Shown: piece by piece, positions 8,280 to 15,782 of the stretch
Layout: each line of letters begins with the position of its first letter
Position numbering within the stretch: the stretch's first letter is position 1
NCBI GenBank assembly: GCA_026388735.1
Contig: JAPLJG010000058.1
Coordinates: forward strand, 1-33,084
Reading direction: 5' to 3'
DNA length: 33,084 bases
Source of the DNA: Deltaproteobacteria bacterium
GTDB taxonomy: Bacteria > Desulfobacterota > Desulfobulbia > Desulfobulbales > Desulfurivibrionaceae
The notes under the pieces: model-generated
Seen by the model: the letters and a program-made list of their open reading frames with translations, nothing else
The model's database searches: none
What the model was told of the DNA's origin: nothing
Program-made: the position numbers and the translations under genes

Positions 8280-9509
8280 ATGTTATGGGGATGGGGTTTA
8301 AAGACGCTGATTAAGCGCGGCCACTTGACTGTGACAGACGCCAATAACCGGGTTCACCATTACGGTGTTTCAGATGGCGCTCCGGCGGTGTCCATTCGTC
8401 TGCGCGACCGCGCGCTGCACTGGAAGCTGGCGCTTAATCCGGGCTTATATTTCGGCGAAGCTTACATGGATGAGACCTTGCTCATTGAATCCGGCAGCCT
8501 CCATGATCTGCTCACCTTGTTTGCCATCAATCTTTCCCAAGCCAATCCATCCAGGCTTGATTCTCTGGTAGAGGGCGTGGATTTTCTTACCAGGAACTGG
8601 CAGCAGTATAATCCAATTGCGCGAGCCTCGGCAAATGTCCGTCATCATTACGATCTCTCTGATGAACTTTACAATCTGTTTCTTGATGCAGATATGCAAT
8701 ATTCCTGCGCCTACTTCCCCGACGGGGATACAAGCCTGGAGGAAGCGCAATATCTGAAAAAACGCCATATAGCAGCCAAGCTCCGTCTTGAGCCAGGCAT
8801 GCGTGTCCTCGACATTGGTTGTGGCTGGGGCGGGATGGCGATCTATCTGGCCAGAGAAACCGGGGTGGAAGTGACCGGGCTTACCCTTTCAGTCGCGCAG
8901 GCGGAAAAAGCCCGCGAGCGGGTGAAAAAAGCCGGGCTGGAAAAACAGGTGAAGATTTGCCTGCAGGATTACCGCGAAGAAAAAGGCGTCTACGACCGCA
9001 TCGTGTCAGTCGGCATGTTCGAGCATGTTGGCATTGGGCATTACCCAGAATTTTTTGCTAAACTCAGATCGCTGCTCAAACCTGACGGCGTAGCGCTGCT
9101 GCACTCCATCGGTCGTGTTGACGAACCGGGGACGGCCAATCCCTGGCTGCGCAAATATATCTTCCCGGGCGCATATGCGCCGTCGTTGTCGGAAGTCTTG
9201 CCGGTCATCGAGCTTGGCAAATTGTGGGTAACGGATATTGAAATCCTACGTCAACATTACGCACGCACCCTCAGCGAATGGCATAAGCGCTTTAATGCCA
9301 GGCGCAAGGAAGTCGCGGCCATGTACGACGAACGCTTCTGCCGTATGTGGGAATTTTATCTGCTCAGCGCGGAGATGGAATTCAGCTATATGGGAACAAT
9401 GGTCTTTCAGATTCAGCTTACGCGTGATATCGACGCCTTGCCTGTGACCCGTGATTACATGCTGGATTGGGAGCGCTCGCGGGATTGCCCGACCGGTAAG
9501 CAGGAGTAG
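8280..9509 (+). CDS. cfa: Cyclopropane-fatty-acyl-phospholipid synthase family
   Basis: An S-adenosylmethionine-dependent methyltransferase that adds a methylene group across cis double bonds of membrane phospholipid acyl chains. The 409-residue protein has the Cfa plan: an N-terminal lipid-binding region (LHWKLALNPGLYFGEAYMD), then RHHYDLSDELYNLFLD and YSCAYF (141-146), and the SAM-binding loop VLDIGCGWGG (about 176-185) followed by TGLTLSVAQ. The C-terminal part has HYARTLSEWHKRF and the MWEFYLLSAEMEF region with the conserved Glu. It starts at ATG 8280 behind GAGGAG. A hydrolase gene follows 8 bases after the stop, so the two are co-transcribed. Other mycolic-acid-type Cfa relatives use different lipids, so the exact substrate is inferred. 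Confidence 0.9.
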   Translation: MLWGWGLKTLIKRGHLTVTDANNRVHHYGVSDGAPAVSIRLRDRALHWKLALNPGLYFGEAYMDETLLIESGSLHDLLTLFAINLSQANPSRLDSLVEGVDFLTRNWQQYNPIARASANVRHHYDLSDELYNLFLDADMQYSCAYFPDGDTSLEEAQYLKKRHIAAKLRLEPGMRVLDIGCGWGGMAIYLARETGVEVTGLTLSVAQAEKARERVKKAGLEKQVKICLQDYREEKGVYDRIVSVGMFEHVGIGHYPEFFAKLRSLLKPDGVALLHSIGRVDEPGTANPWLRKYIFPGAYAPSLSEVLPVIELGKLWVTDIEILRQHYARTLSEWHKRFNARRKEVAAMYDERFCRMWEFYLLSAEMEFSYMGTMVFQIQLTRDIDALPVTRDYMLDWERSRDCPTGKQE

Positions 9510-9517
9510 GCAGTCTG

Positions 9518-10327
9518 ATGCAGGATAACAAGTATAGCTTTTTCTATCCCGGCTCACTGAACAAGAGCGTATTGCTGATCCATGGGCTGACCGGCAGTCC
9601 GGCGGAGATGAAATATCTGGGCAAGCAGCTGCACAAGCTCGGCTTCACGGTTTACGCGCCTGTCCTTGCCGGGCATTGCCGGGATATAGACCGGCTGCTA
9701 GCCACCTCCTGGGAGGACTGGTACACCTCAATAGAGACCGCATACCAGGATTTGCGCAGCCGCAACCCATTGCACGAAATCTATACTGCGGGCATTTGCG
9801 CTGGCGGTGCACTTGGTCTGATCCTGGCGGCGAATCATCCTGAACTGGCTGGAGTGGCGACCTATTCTCTAGCCTTTCGTTATGATGGCTGGAATATGTC
9901 GCAGCTTCTTCATAGAATTACCACGCCATTATCCCTGGTTGCGGGGCTGCCTTTGATAAAACGGATCCAGTTCGCCGAGAAAGAACCCTTTGGTCTGAAA
10001 GACGAAAGATTGCGGGCCAGGGTGAAAACCGGAGAGATACGGATCGAGGGCGCGCTGGATTATTTCCCTATGGGGGCGCTGTATCAGATGTACCTCATGA
10101 ATGAGCAGCTCAAGCGGCTATTGCCGCAAATTCATACCCCTGTGCTCTTGTTGCACGCGCTTGAGGACGATATGAGCCACTGGCGCAATTCCGACTATGT
10201 GGCAAAACATATCGGTGGCAAATGCCGGATGCATCTGCTCGAAGACAGCTATCATATGATCCATGTAGATAAGGAACGCAAAAAAGTTGCTGAATTAACG
10301 GCGGAGTTTTTTATTGCACCTTCGTAA
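9518..10327 (+). CDS. Alpha/beta hydrolase with cysteine nucleophile
   Basis: A 269-residue serine-hydrolase-fold protein of the carboxylesterase/monoacylglycerol lipase type. The oxyanion-hole segment is LLIHGLTGSPAEM (19-31). The nucleophile elbow reads GICAGG, so Cys94 replaces the usual Ser of GxSxG. The rest of the triad is likely Asp217 or Asp218 (HALEDDMSH) and His246 (SYHMIHVD). Cys nucleophiles in this fold are known from dienelactone hydrolase and PHA synthases. It has no signal peptide and starts 8 bases after cfa in the same operon, which points to action on a lipid-related ester or thioester. The 10328-10445 gap before glmS holds a hairpin. Confidence 0.8.
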   Translation: MQDNKYSFFYPGSLNKSVLLIHGLTGSPAEMKYLGKQLHKLGFTVYAPVLAGHCRDIDRLLATSWEDWYTSIETAYQDLRSRNPLHEIYTAGICAGGALGLILAANHPELAGVATYSLAFRYDGWNMSQLLHRITTPLSLVAGLPLIKRIQFAEKEPFGLKDERLRARVKTGEIRIEGALDYFPMGALYQMYLMNEQLKRLLPQIHTPVLLLHALEDDMSHWRNSDYVAKHIGGKCRMHLLEDSYHMIHVDKERKKVAELTAEFFIAPS

Positions 10328-10400
10328 GGGTACAATTTAGTCTGCCAAGTTTTATATCACCCGCCTTTTGGGGCGAAAACCATAAAAATGACCTCTTCAT

Positions 10401-10424
10401 CTGCTCAGCAACGCTGCTGAGCAG
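10401..10424 (+). other. Perfect 10-bp hairpin in the glmS leader
   Basis: Arms 10401-10410 and 10415-10424 are perfectly complementary with an ACGC loop. The hairpin ends 11 bases before the GGAGC ribosome binding site of glmS. No T-tract follows, so it is not a standard terminator. It may affect glmS translation or be an sRNA target, but it could be incidental. Confidence 0.5.
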
Positions 10425-10445
10425 CTACAGTAAACGGAGCGCCGT

Positions 10446-12290
10446 ATGTGCGGAATAGTCGGTTATGTGGGGCAGCGGCATGTGCTGCCCATTCTGTTGG
10501 AAGGAATGAAGCGCCTGGAGTACCGGGGCTATGATTCAGCCGGAGTGGTGTATGTGCACGGCGGCAAGCTCCAGAAGCACCGGGCCGCAGGCAAGCTCGG
10601 CAAGCTGGAAGAGTTGCTGGAGACGGTGCGGGACCGCGACAGCCATATCGGGTTGGGCCATACCCGCTGGGCCACGCATGGTGCGCCCTCTGAGCTCAAT
10701 GCCCACCCGCACTGCGATTGCAGCGGCGATCTGGTTGTGGTCCATAACGGCATCATCGAGAATTATCACACCCTTCGGGAGGAGTTGCAATCCCGCGGGC
10801 ATGTCTTTCGCTCGGAAACCGACACCGAGGTTCTCGCCCATCTTATTGAAGAACAGCTTCCCGGTGGTGATCTGGTCAAGGCGGTGCGCCAGGCCCTGAA
10901 AAAGGTTCAAGGCTCCTACGCCATCGGGGTTTTGTGGGCTGGTCAGCCGGACAGGCTAGTGGCGGTGCGGAACCAAAGCCCCCTGGTTCTGGGGCTTGCC
11001 GAGGGGGGCGGCTGCCTGCTGGCCTCGGATATCCCGGCCCTGCTCCCCTATACCAACCAGGTGGTTTTTCTGGAGGATGGGGAGCTTGCCGTCCTGAAAC
11101 AGGGGGACTGGCAGGTGATGGGTCTGGCCAATGGCAGAAAGATTGCCAAGAAGATCAAGACCATCGAGTGGAACGCGGCCATGGCCGAGAAGGGCGGGTA
11201 CCGGCATTTCATGCTCAAGGAGATCTTTGAGCAGCCTCAGGCCATCCTCAACACCTTCCGGGGGCGGCTCGATCCGGAAACCGGCAGGGTGCAGCTGCCG
11301 GAAATAGGCCTGAGCCCTGCGGAGCTGAAAAAAATCAGCCGCATCTCCCTGGTGGCCTGCGGCACCTCCTGGCATGCGGCCCTGGTGGCCAAATACTGGC
11401 TGGAAAAATGGGTGGGCATCCCTGTTGAGGTGGATATCGCCTCGGAGTTCCGTTATCGCCGATTGCTGCTGGACGAAACCGTGATGGTGGTGCCCATCTC
11501 CCAGTCCGGGGAAACCGCCGACACCCTGGCGGGCCTCAGGTTGGCCAAGAAGATGGGAGCCAAGGTCATCGCCATCTGCAACGTGCTGGGCAGCACCATC
11601 ACCCGGGAAGCGCACGGTACGATTTACACCCATGCCGGGCCGGAGATCGGGGTGGCCTCCACCAAGGCCTTTACCTGCCAGCTCACGGCTCTGCTGCTGC
11701 TCACCCTTTTCTTAAGCGAAATCCGCAAAGGTATGCCCGCCAAAGCGCGGAAAGCTCTGGCCCATGCCCTCGTTGAACTGCCTGCTCTGATTGAACAAGA
11801 ACTGCCCCGGTTGCAAGAGGAAACAGCCCGCATTGCCGAAGCCTTTGCCCAGAGCCAGGATTTCGTCTACCTGGGCAGGGGGAGCAATTTCCCCATTGCT
11901 CTGGAAGGGGCGTTGAAGCTCAAGGAGATATCGTACATCCATGCCGAAGGCTATGCGGCCGGGGAACTCAAGCACGGCCCCATCGCCCTTATCGACCGGG
12001 ACATGCCGGTTCTGGCCCTGGCCCCCAAGGACAGCGTCTATGAAAAGGTCATTTCCAATGTGGAGGAGGTAAAGGCTAGAAACGGCAGAATCATTCTCGT
12101 CGCCAATGTGGGCGACACAAACTGCCAGCGCATCGCCGAGCAAGTGATCACGGTGCCGGTCTGCCACGAGGAGTTGAATCCGATTCTCTTTGTCCTGCCC
12201 TTGCAGTTGTTGGCCTATGAGATCGCCATCCTGCGCGGCTGCGATGTGGACCAGCCTCGAAATCTTGCCAAAAGCGTTACGGTGGAGTAG
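10446..12290 (+). CDS. glmS: Glutamine-fructose-6-phosphate aminotransferase (isomerizing)
   Basis: Makes glucosamine 6-phosphate from fructose 6-phosphate and glutamine, the first step to UDP-GlcNAc, peptidoglycan and LPS. The 614-residue length is typical. The start MCGIVGYVG places Cys2 as the N-terminal nucleophile after Met removal; RWATHG and HNGIIENY complete the class II glutaminase domain (about 1-220). Two SIS domains follow, with ISQSGETADT, GVASTKAFT, and EGYAAGELKHGPIALI near the active-site loop, and the normal C terminus NLAKSVTVE. The start is fixed by the nucleophile rule and by GGAGC at 10436. tatC follows 43 bases later. Its product could also supply UDP-GlcNAc to the GT2 fusion encoded at 16840-20283. 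Confidence 0.97.
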   Translation: MCGIVGYVGQRHVLPILLEGMKRLEYRGYDSAGVVYVHGGKLQKHRAAGKLGKLEELLETVRDRDSHIGLGHTRWATHGAPSELNAHPHCDCSGDLVVVHNGIIENYHTLREELQSRGHVFRSETDTEVLAHLIEEQLPGGDLVKAVRQALKKVQGSYAIGVLWAGQPDRLVAVRNQSPLVLGLAEGGGCLLASDIPALLPYTNQVVFLEDGELAVLKQGDWQVMGLANGRKIAKKIKTIEWNAAMAEKGGYRHFMLKEIFEQPQAILNTFRGRLDPETGRVQLPEIGLSPAELKKISRISLVACGTSWHAALVAKYWLEKWVGIPVEVDIASEFRYRRLLLDETVMVVPISQSGETADTLAGLRLAKKMGAKVIAICNVLGSTITREAHGTIYTHAGPEIGVASTKAFTCQLTALLLLTLFLSEIRKGMPAKARKALAHALVELPALIEQELPRLQEETARIAEAFAQSQDFVYLGRGSNFPIALEGALKLKEISYIHAEGYAAGELKHGPIALIDRDMPVLALAPKDSVYEKVISNVEEVKARNGRIILVANVGDTNCQRIAEQVITVPVCHEELNPILFVLPLQLLAYEIAILRGCDVDQPRNLAKSVTVE

Positions 12291-12333
12291 TCTTTTGGCT
12301 TTATTCACAGGCCCACATGAGGACATTTAGCCA

Positions 12334-13164
12334 ATGACTACGCAACACCCTATTTCCTTGACCGAACATCTTGCCGAATTACGAAGGCGGCTGATTGTGT
12401 CCCTCGTCGCCGTTGTCATCGGCATGGGGATTACCTGGAATTTTTCTACCGACCTGCTGAAGTTTGTAGAAAAACCGTTAACCGGAAAAACCTATCTGAC
12501 CGAGCTGAAAAAGCTGGTCTATGATGAGGTAAAAACACAGTACCCAGAAATCTACACCCACTACAAGCTGGAGCAGGAAACCGCAATCCCGGTGAAGGCC
12601 AGGATGCTGAACTACACTGCCCCCCTGGAGCCTTTTTTCGTACAATGCAAGATATCCATGCTTGCCGGGTTTATCCTTGCTCTGCCGGTGGTATTTTTTC
12701 AAATCTGGCAATTCATCGCGCCCGGACTGACCCGGAAAGAAAAGCGAATGGCGCTCCCTTTTATCTCGGCCAGCTTCATAAGCTTTTGTCTCGGGGCGAT
12801 TTTTTTTCTCATAATCATCTGGCCGGTTATTATAAATTTTTCTCTTTCCTATGAAGCGGAAGGGTTGCAAAGCTGGTTCAATCTCAGTCTCTATATCAAT
12901 TTCTGTCTGCGGCTTATTCTTATCTTCGGACTGATCTTTGAACTGCCGATTATTATCCTGCTGCTCTCCCGTTTGCGCATCGTCAATTATCGCTTTCTGG
13001 CAAAGAACCGCAAATATGCGCTGCTGGCCAGCTCCATTGTCGCAGCATTCCACGCCGATCTGATCACGATGTTTGTTGTCATGATCCCCATTTACTTGAT
13101 GTATGAAATAAGCGTCTGGGTGGTGTTTCTTTTTGGCCCGAAAAAGACTGCCCACGCAGTTTGA
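12334..13164 (+). CDS. tatC: Sec-independent translocase subunit TatC, divergent
   Basis: Core receptor of the twin-arginine translocation system in the inner membrane, which exports folded proteins. The 276-residue protein has six predicted membrane spans and the cytoplasmic N-terminal signature LTEHLAELRRRL, in which Glu15 corresponds to the signal-peptide-binding Glu of E. coli TatC, plus FIAPGLTRKEKR in the first cytoplasmic loop. Two oddities: the first periplasmic loop (about 40-105) is some 35 residues longer than in E. coli, and the usual PPD before the last span pair reads HAD. No tatA or tatB lies nearby. It sits between glmS and emrE, all on one strand with gaps of about 43 bases. 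It is probably functional but from a divergent subfamily. Confidence 0.88.
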   Translation: MTTQHPISLTEHLAELRRRLIVSLVAVVIGMGITWNFSTDLLKFVEKPLTGKTYLTELKKLVYDEVKTQYPEIYTHYKLEQETAIPVKARMLNYTAPLEPFFVQCKISMLAGFILALPVVFFQIWQFIAPGLTRKEKRMALPFISASFISFCLGAIFFLIIIWPVIINFSLSYEAEGLQSWFNLSLYINFCLRLILIFGLIFELPIIILLLSRLRIVNYRFLAKNRKYALLASSIVAAFHADLITMFVVMIPIYLMYEISVWVVFLFGPKKTAHAV

Positions 13165-13207
13165 AAAAAACCGACAGAGGTGTCTGCGCTGTAAGGAGGT
13201 CCGGTAC

Positions 13208-13540
13208 ATGCAGCAATGGATTTTTCTTTCGATCGCCATCGTAAGCGAGGTTATTGCCACCACCTCCCTTAAGGCATCTGAGGGGTTTTCTCGCTTGTGG
13301 CCATCGCTTATCGTTGTGATCGGATACTCAATCGCTTTGTGTTTTCTCTCGCTTACCCTCAAAACGATTCCGGTTGGAGTGGTTTACGCCATTTGGTCTG
13401 GTGCTGGCATTGCGCTGGTCGCTCTGGTTGCCTGGATCTTTCTCGGGCAATCTCTGGATCTCCCTGCCATTATGGGCTTGCTGCTTATCGTGGCGGGCGT
13501 GGCTGTCCTCAATATCTTTTCCAAGACGGTTTCCAACTAA
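13208..13540 (+). CDS. emrE: EmrE-like small multidrug resistance transporter
   Basis: A 110-residue small multidrug resistance (SMR) protein, a proton-coupled exporter of quaternary cations working as a dimer in the inner membrane. Four membrane spans are visible. The proton/substrate-binding Glu is at position 14 (SIAIVSEVIATT), exactly as in EmrE, and the family signatures ASEGFSRLWPS, GVVYAIWSGAGIALV and LDLPAIMGLLLI are present. This pattern favours the drug-exporting EmrE/QacE branch over the guanidinium exporter Gdx/SugE. ATG 13208 has a strong AAGGAGGT at 13194-13201; the frame is open further upstream but that region overlaps tatC and is not membrane-like. The downstream two-component genes start about 47 bases later and might regulate it. 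Confidence 0.92.
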   Translation: MQQWIFLSIAIVSEVIATTSLKASEGFSRLWPSLIVVIGYSIALCFLSLTLKTIPVGVVYAIWSGAGIALVALVAWIFLGQSLDLPAIMGLLLIVAGVAVLNIFSKTVSN

Positions 13541-13587
13541 CACAAGTGTACTGTTAAAATTAAACCGAGGTGAGGACAGAAACCGCC

Positions 13588-14268
13588 GTGAGAATCCTTA
13601 TAGTAGATGACGATCCCGATATTCGCGACCAACTTGTCAGGCTACTTACCGGACAAAAATACATCGTTGAAATTGCCGCGGATGGGGAGAAGGCTCTAGA
13701 CAGGATTTTCAACCAGCCCTTCGACCTAATCATCCTCGATATCATGATGCCCATAAAAGACGGGCTGTCCGTGTTACAAGAAATCCGCCAAGACAAGATC
13801 GGCACTCCGGTCCTCCTGCTGTCCGCCAAGAGCGAGATCAATGACAAGATCAAAGGGCTCGACCAAGGAGCGGACGATTACCTGGCCAAGCCGTTTTCTG
13901 CCTCCGAACTGCTGGCGCGGATGCGTGCTCTGCTCAGGAGAGGCTCAGAACACGCCGCTCCCACCCTGGATATCAAAGACATCCACCTCAACACGGTTAC
14001 CCGCGAGGTAACAGTCGGTAGCAATATCGTCCTGCTAACGCCCAAAGAATTCGCCATTCTCGAGTTTCTCTTCTACAACAAAAACCGAACCATATCGCGC
14101 TTCAGCCTCGCCGAGCACGTCTGGGGGGAAGATTTTGATCCCTTCACCATGTCCAATTACATCGATGTACACATCAAGAATTTGCGACGAAAAATCGGCG
14201 ATACCGATGGCAGCATTGTCCGGACGATTCGGGGGGTCGGCTACATCGTCACGGGAGAGGGCCAATGA
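13588..14268 (+). CDS. OmpR/PhoB-family response regulator
   Basis: A 226-residue DNA-binding response regulator. The receiver domain (1-115) has the acidic pocket VDDDP, phospho-acceptor Asp51 in LIILDIMMP, and Lys101 in YLAKPFS. The C-terminal winged helix (about 130-224) has LTPKEFAILEFLF and the recognition helix region NYIDVHIKNLRRKI, ending RTIRGVGYIV. GTG 13588 is preferred because the receiver core begins at once and a GGTGAGG element lies 12-18 bases upstream; GTG 13570 is in frame but would overlap that site. The kinase gene begins inside the last codon (ATGA overlap at 14265-14268), so the two are translationally coupled. Target genes are unknown; emrE immediately upstream is one candidate. 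Confidence 0.93.
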   Translation: MRILIVDDDPDIRDQLVRLLTGQKYIVEIAADGEKALDRIFNQPFDLIILDIMMPIKDGLSVLQEIRQDKIGTPVLLLSAKSEINDKIKGLDQGADDYLAKPFSASELLARMRALLRRGSEHAAPTLDIKDIHLNTVTREVTVGSNIVLLTPKEFAILEFLFYNKNRTISRFSLAEHVWGEDFDPFTMSNYIDVHIKNLRRKIGDTDGSIVRTIRGVGYIVTGEGQ

Positions 14269-15782
14269 AAATTCGCCACAGGATCACCCTTTGGGTTGCA
14301 GGCGCTGGGCTGTTTACCAGCCTTGTCTTCTCCTTGGTGATCTTGTGGGAAATGCACGATCAGCCTCTGGCGATTCTGGATTCACAATTGAATACCGTGG
14401 CGCATACACTGAGCAAGCGACTGTCCACGCTACGAAAACCAGTGGAAGATGCGCAGGCACACATGCTGCTTGTTTCTTCAGAGCGCTACTGGGTCAAGAT
14501 TTACGACCAGGATCAGCGCGTGGTTTTTCAATCCGACCTATCCAGGGCCGCCAACCTCCCCTTGAAAAAAGACCATATGGGAGAGCCCTATATGGTCGAC
14601 ACACACATCCCGAAAGAAGTTAGCTACCTCTATCAGGATGATGACGGCGAGGTCACGTTCAGAACTTTGGTAATTGCTGAAAACATCGCAGGGACGCCTT
14701 ATCTGATCCAAGTCGCAAGGCCAATAGCAGATTTTGAAGAAGAGGTTTTTGATTGGCTGGAAGCGATCGATATCGGCCTGATCATCTCGAGCATTATTTT
14801 GATGTGCGTGAGTTATATTCTGGCCGGTCGAATCGTGCGACCCATCGCCGCCATCAACCAGCTTGCCCGCGAAATCAACGAAAACACCCTGGAAAAAAGA
14901 ATCCCCCTGGGGAAAAGCCGCGACGAAATTTTTGAGCTGAGCGAATGCCTGAACCAAATGTTCAATCGGTTGCAGTTCTCTTTTTCCCGCCAGAAGAAAT
15001 ATCTTGCCGACGCTTCCCACGAGTTGAGAAGCCCCCTCACCACCCTGAGACTTTTTTTTGAGGAAGCCTCCCAGCGCACGGATTTACCTGCCGCCTTTCT
15101 GGAGCAGATCAAAGCCCAGGAACACAATGTGTTGCGAATGGATCGCCTGGTCAAAACACTTCTCAATCTGTCGATCCTAGAGATCAAGGCTTCTCTGCCC
15201 ATGGAACCATTCAGCCTAACGGATCTGGCCAAGGTAGTATTGGAAGATTTTACGCCGATTATAGAAAAAGCGAAAATCCATCTTAAAGCCGCTCTTCTCC
15301 CACATCTGAATATGAGGGGTGATGAGGACATGATCCGCCGGACACTGATCAATATTCTTGACAATGCGGTTAAATACAATAGGGCAGGAGGCGAAATAGA
15401 GCTTACGGTTGCCGAGAAAAATAATGATATCTGTATATCCGTGTACAATACCGGACCGGGCATCCCCAAGGACGAGCTAGAAAAAGTGTTCGAGCAGTTC
15501 TACCGGGTGGAAAAATCCCGTGCCGTCATAAATGGTGGGGTAGGGCTTGGGCTGGCTATTGTCAAAGAGATCGTCCGGCTGCATAACGGCAAGATTTCCA
15601 TTGACAGTGTCCTTGGCTCGTGGACACGGATCGATATGACCTTTTCGCAGAAGTGGGCAGAAAGCCCTGCCCTCAGGGGGAGGCTAGGGCTTTCTGCCGC
15701 AGGCGAAATTGCGGGCGGTCGAGCCAGTACGCGGCAGCCACCCCGCTGCGGTAGGCATCAAGGGCCTCGGGGGAGGAATTGA
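14265..15782 (+). CDS. HAMP sensor histidine kinase with abnormal C-terminal tail
   Basis: Membrane sensor kinase partner of the preceding regulator. It has an N-terminal span (about 8-28), a periplasmic sensor domain of roughly 135 residues (ERYWVKIYDQDQRVVFQSD), a second span (about 166-187), a HAMP linker, and the phospho-acceptor His252 in DASHELRSPLTTLR. The ATPase domain has an N box (INILDNAVKYN), G1 (NTGPGIP), F box and G2 (GGVGLGLAIV). The domain naturally ends near residue 464 (RIDMTFSQKW). The frame then continues 41 residues without a stop, through a 12-bp stem-loop that starts at 15657 and antisense into the GH26 gene. That tail (Arg/Gly/Pro-rich) looks like read-through after loss of the original stop codon. 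The kinase core seems intact. Confidence 0.9.
   Translation: MKIRHRITLWVAGAGLFTSLVFSLVILWEMHDQPLAILDSQLNTVAHTLSKRLSTLRKPVEDAQAHMLLVSSERYWVKIYDQDQRVVFQSDLSRAANLPLKKDHMGEPYMVDTHIPKEVSYLYQDDDGEVTFRTLVIAENIAGTPYLIQVARPIADFEEEVFDWLEAIDIGLIISSIILMCVSYILAGRIVRPIAAINQLAREINENTLEKRIPLGKSRDEIFELSECLNQMFNRLQFSFSRQKKYLADASHELRSPLTTLRLFFEEASQRTDLPAAFLEQIKAQEHNVLRMDRLVKTLLNLSILEIKASLPMEPFSLTDLAKVVLEDFTPIIEKAKIHLKAALLPHLNMRGDEDMIRRTLINILDNAVKYNRAGGEIELTVAEKNNDICISVYNTGPGIPKDELEKVFEQFYRVEKSRAVINGGVGLGLAIVKEIVRLHNGKISIDSVLGSWTRIDMTFSQKWAESPALRGRLGLSAAGEIAGGRASTRQPPRCGRHQGPRGRN
15657..15697. terminator. 12-bp stem-loop between convergent genes
   Basis: Perfect arms 15657-15668 and 15686-15697, with a further GCC/GGC pairing inside. 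The left arm begins exactly where the kinase catalytic domain ends, and the right arm covers the last codons and stop of the convergent GH26 gene. It looks like a shared bidirectional terminator, though no long U-tract follows on either strand. It lies inside the open frame of the kinase. Confidence 0.6.

Noticed and set aside
10328-10445. Possible glmS ribozyme
   Set aside because: The leader is only about 118 bases, shows a simple hairpin and none of the ribozyme core; that ribozyme is essentially confined to Firmicutes and relatives.
12478-13362. 294-codon minus-strand frame across tatC and emrE
   Set aside because: It covers two real membrane-protein genes on the other strand and is very rich in charged residues, as expected for antisense of membrane spans.
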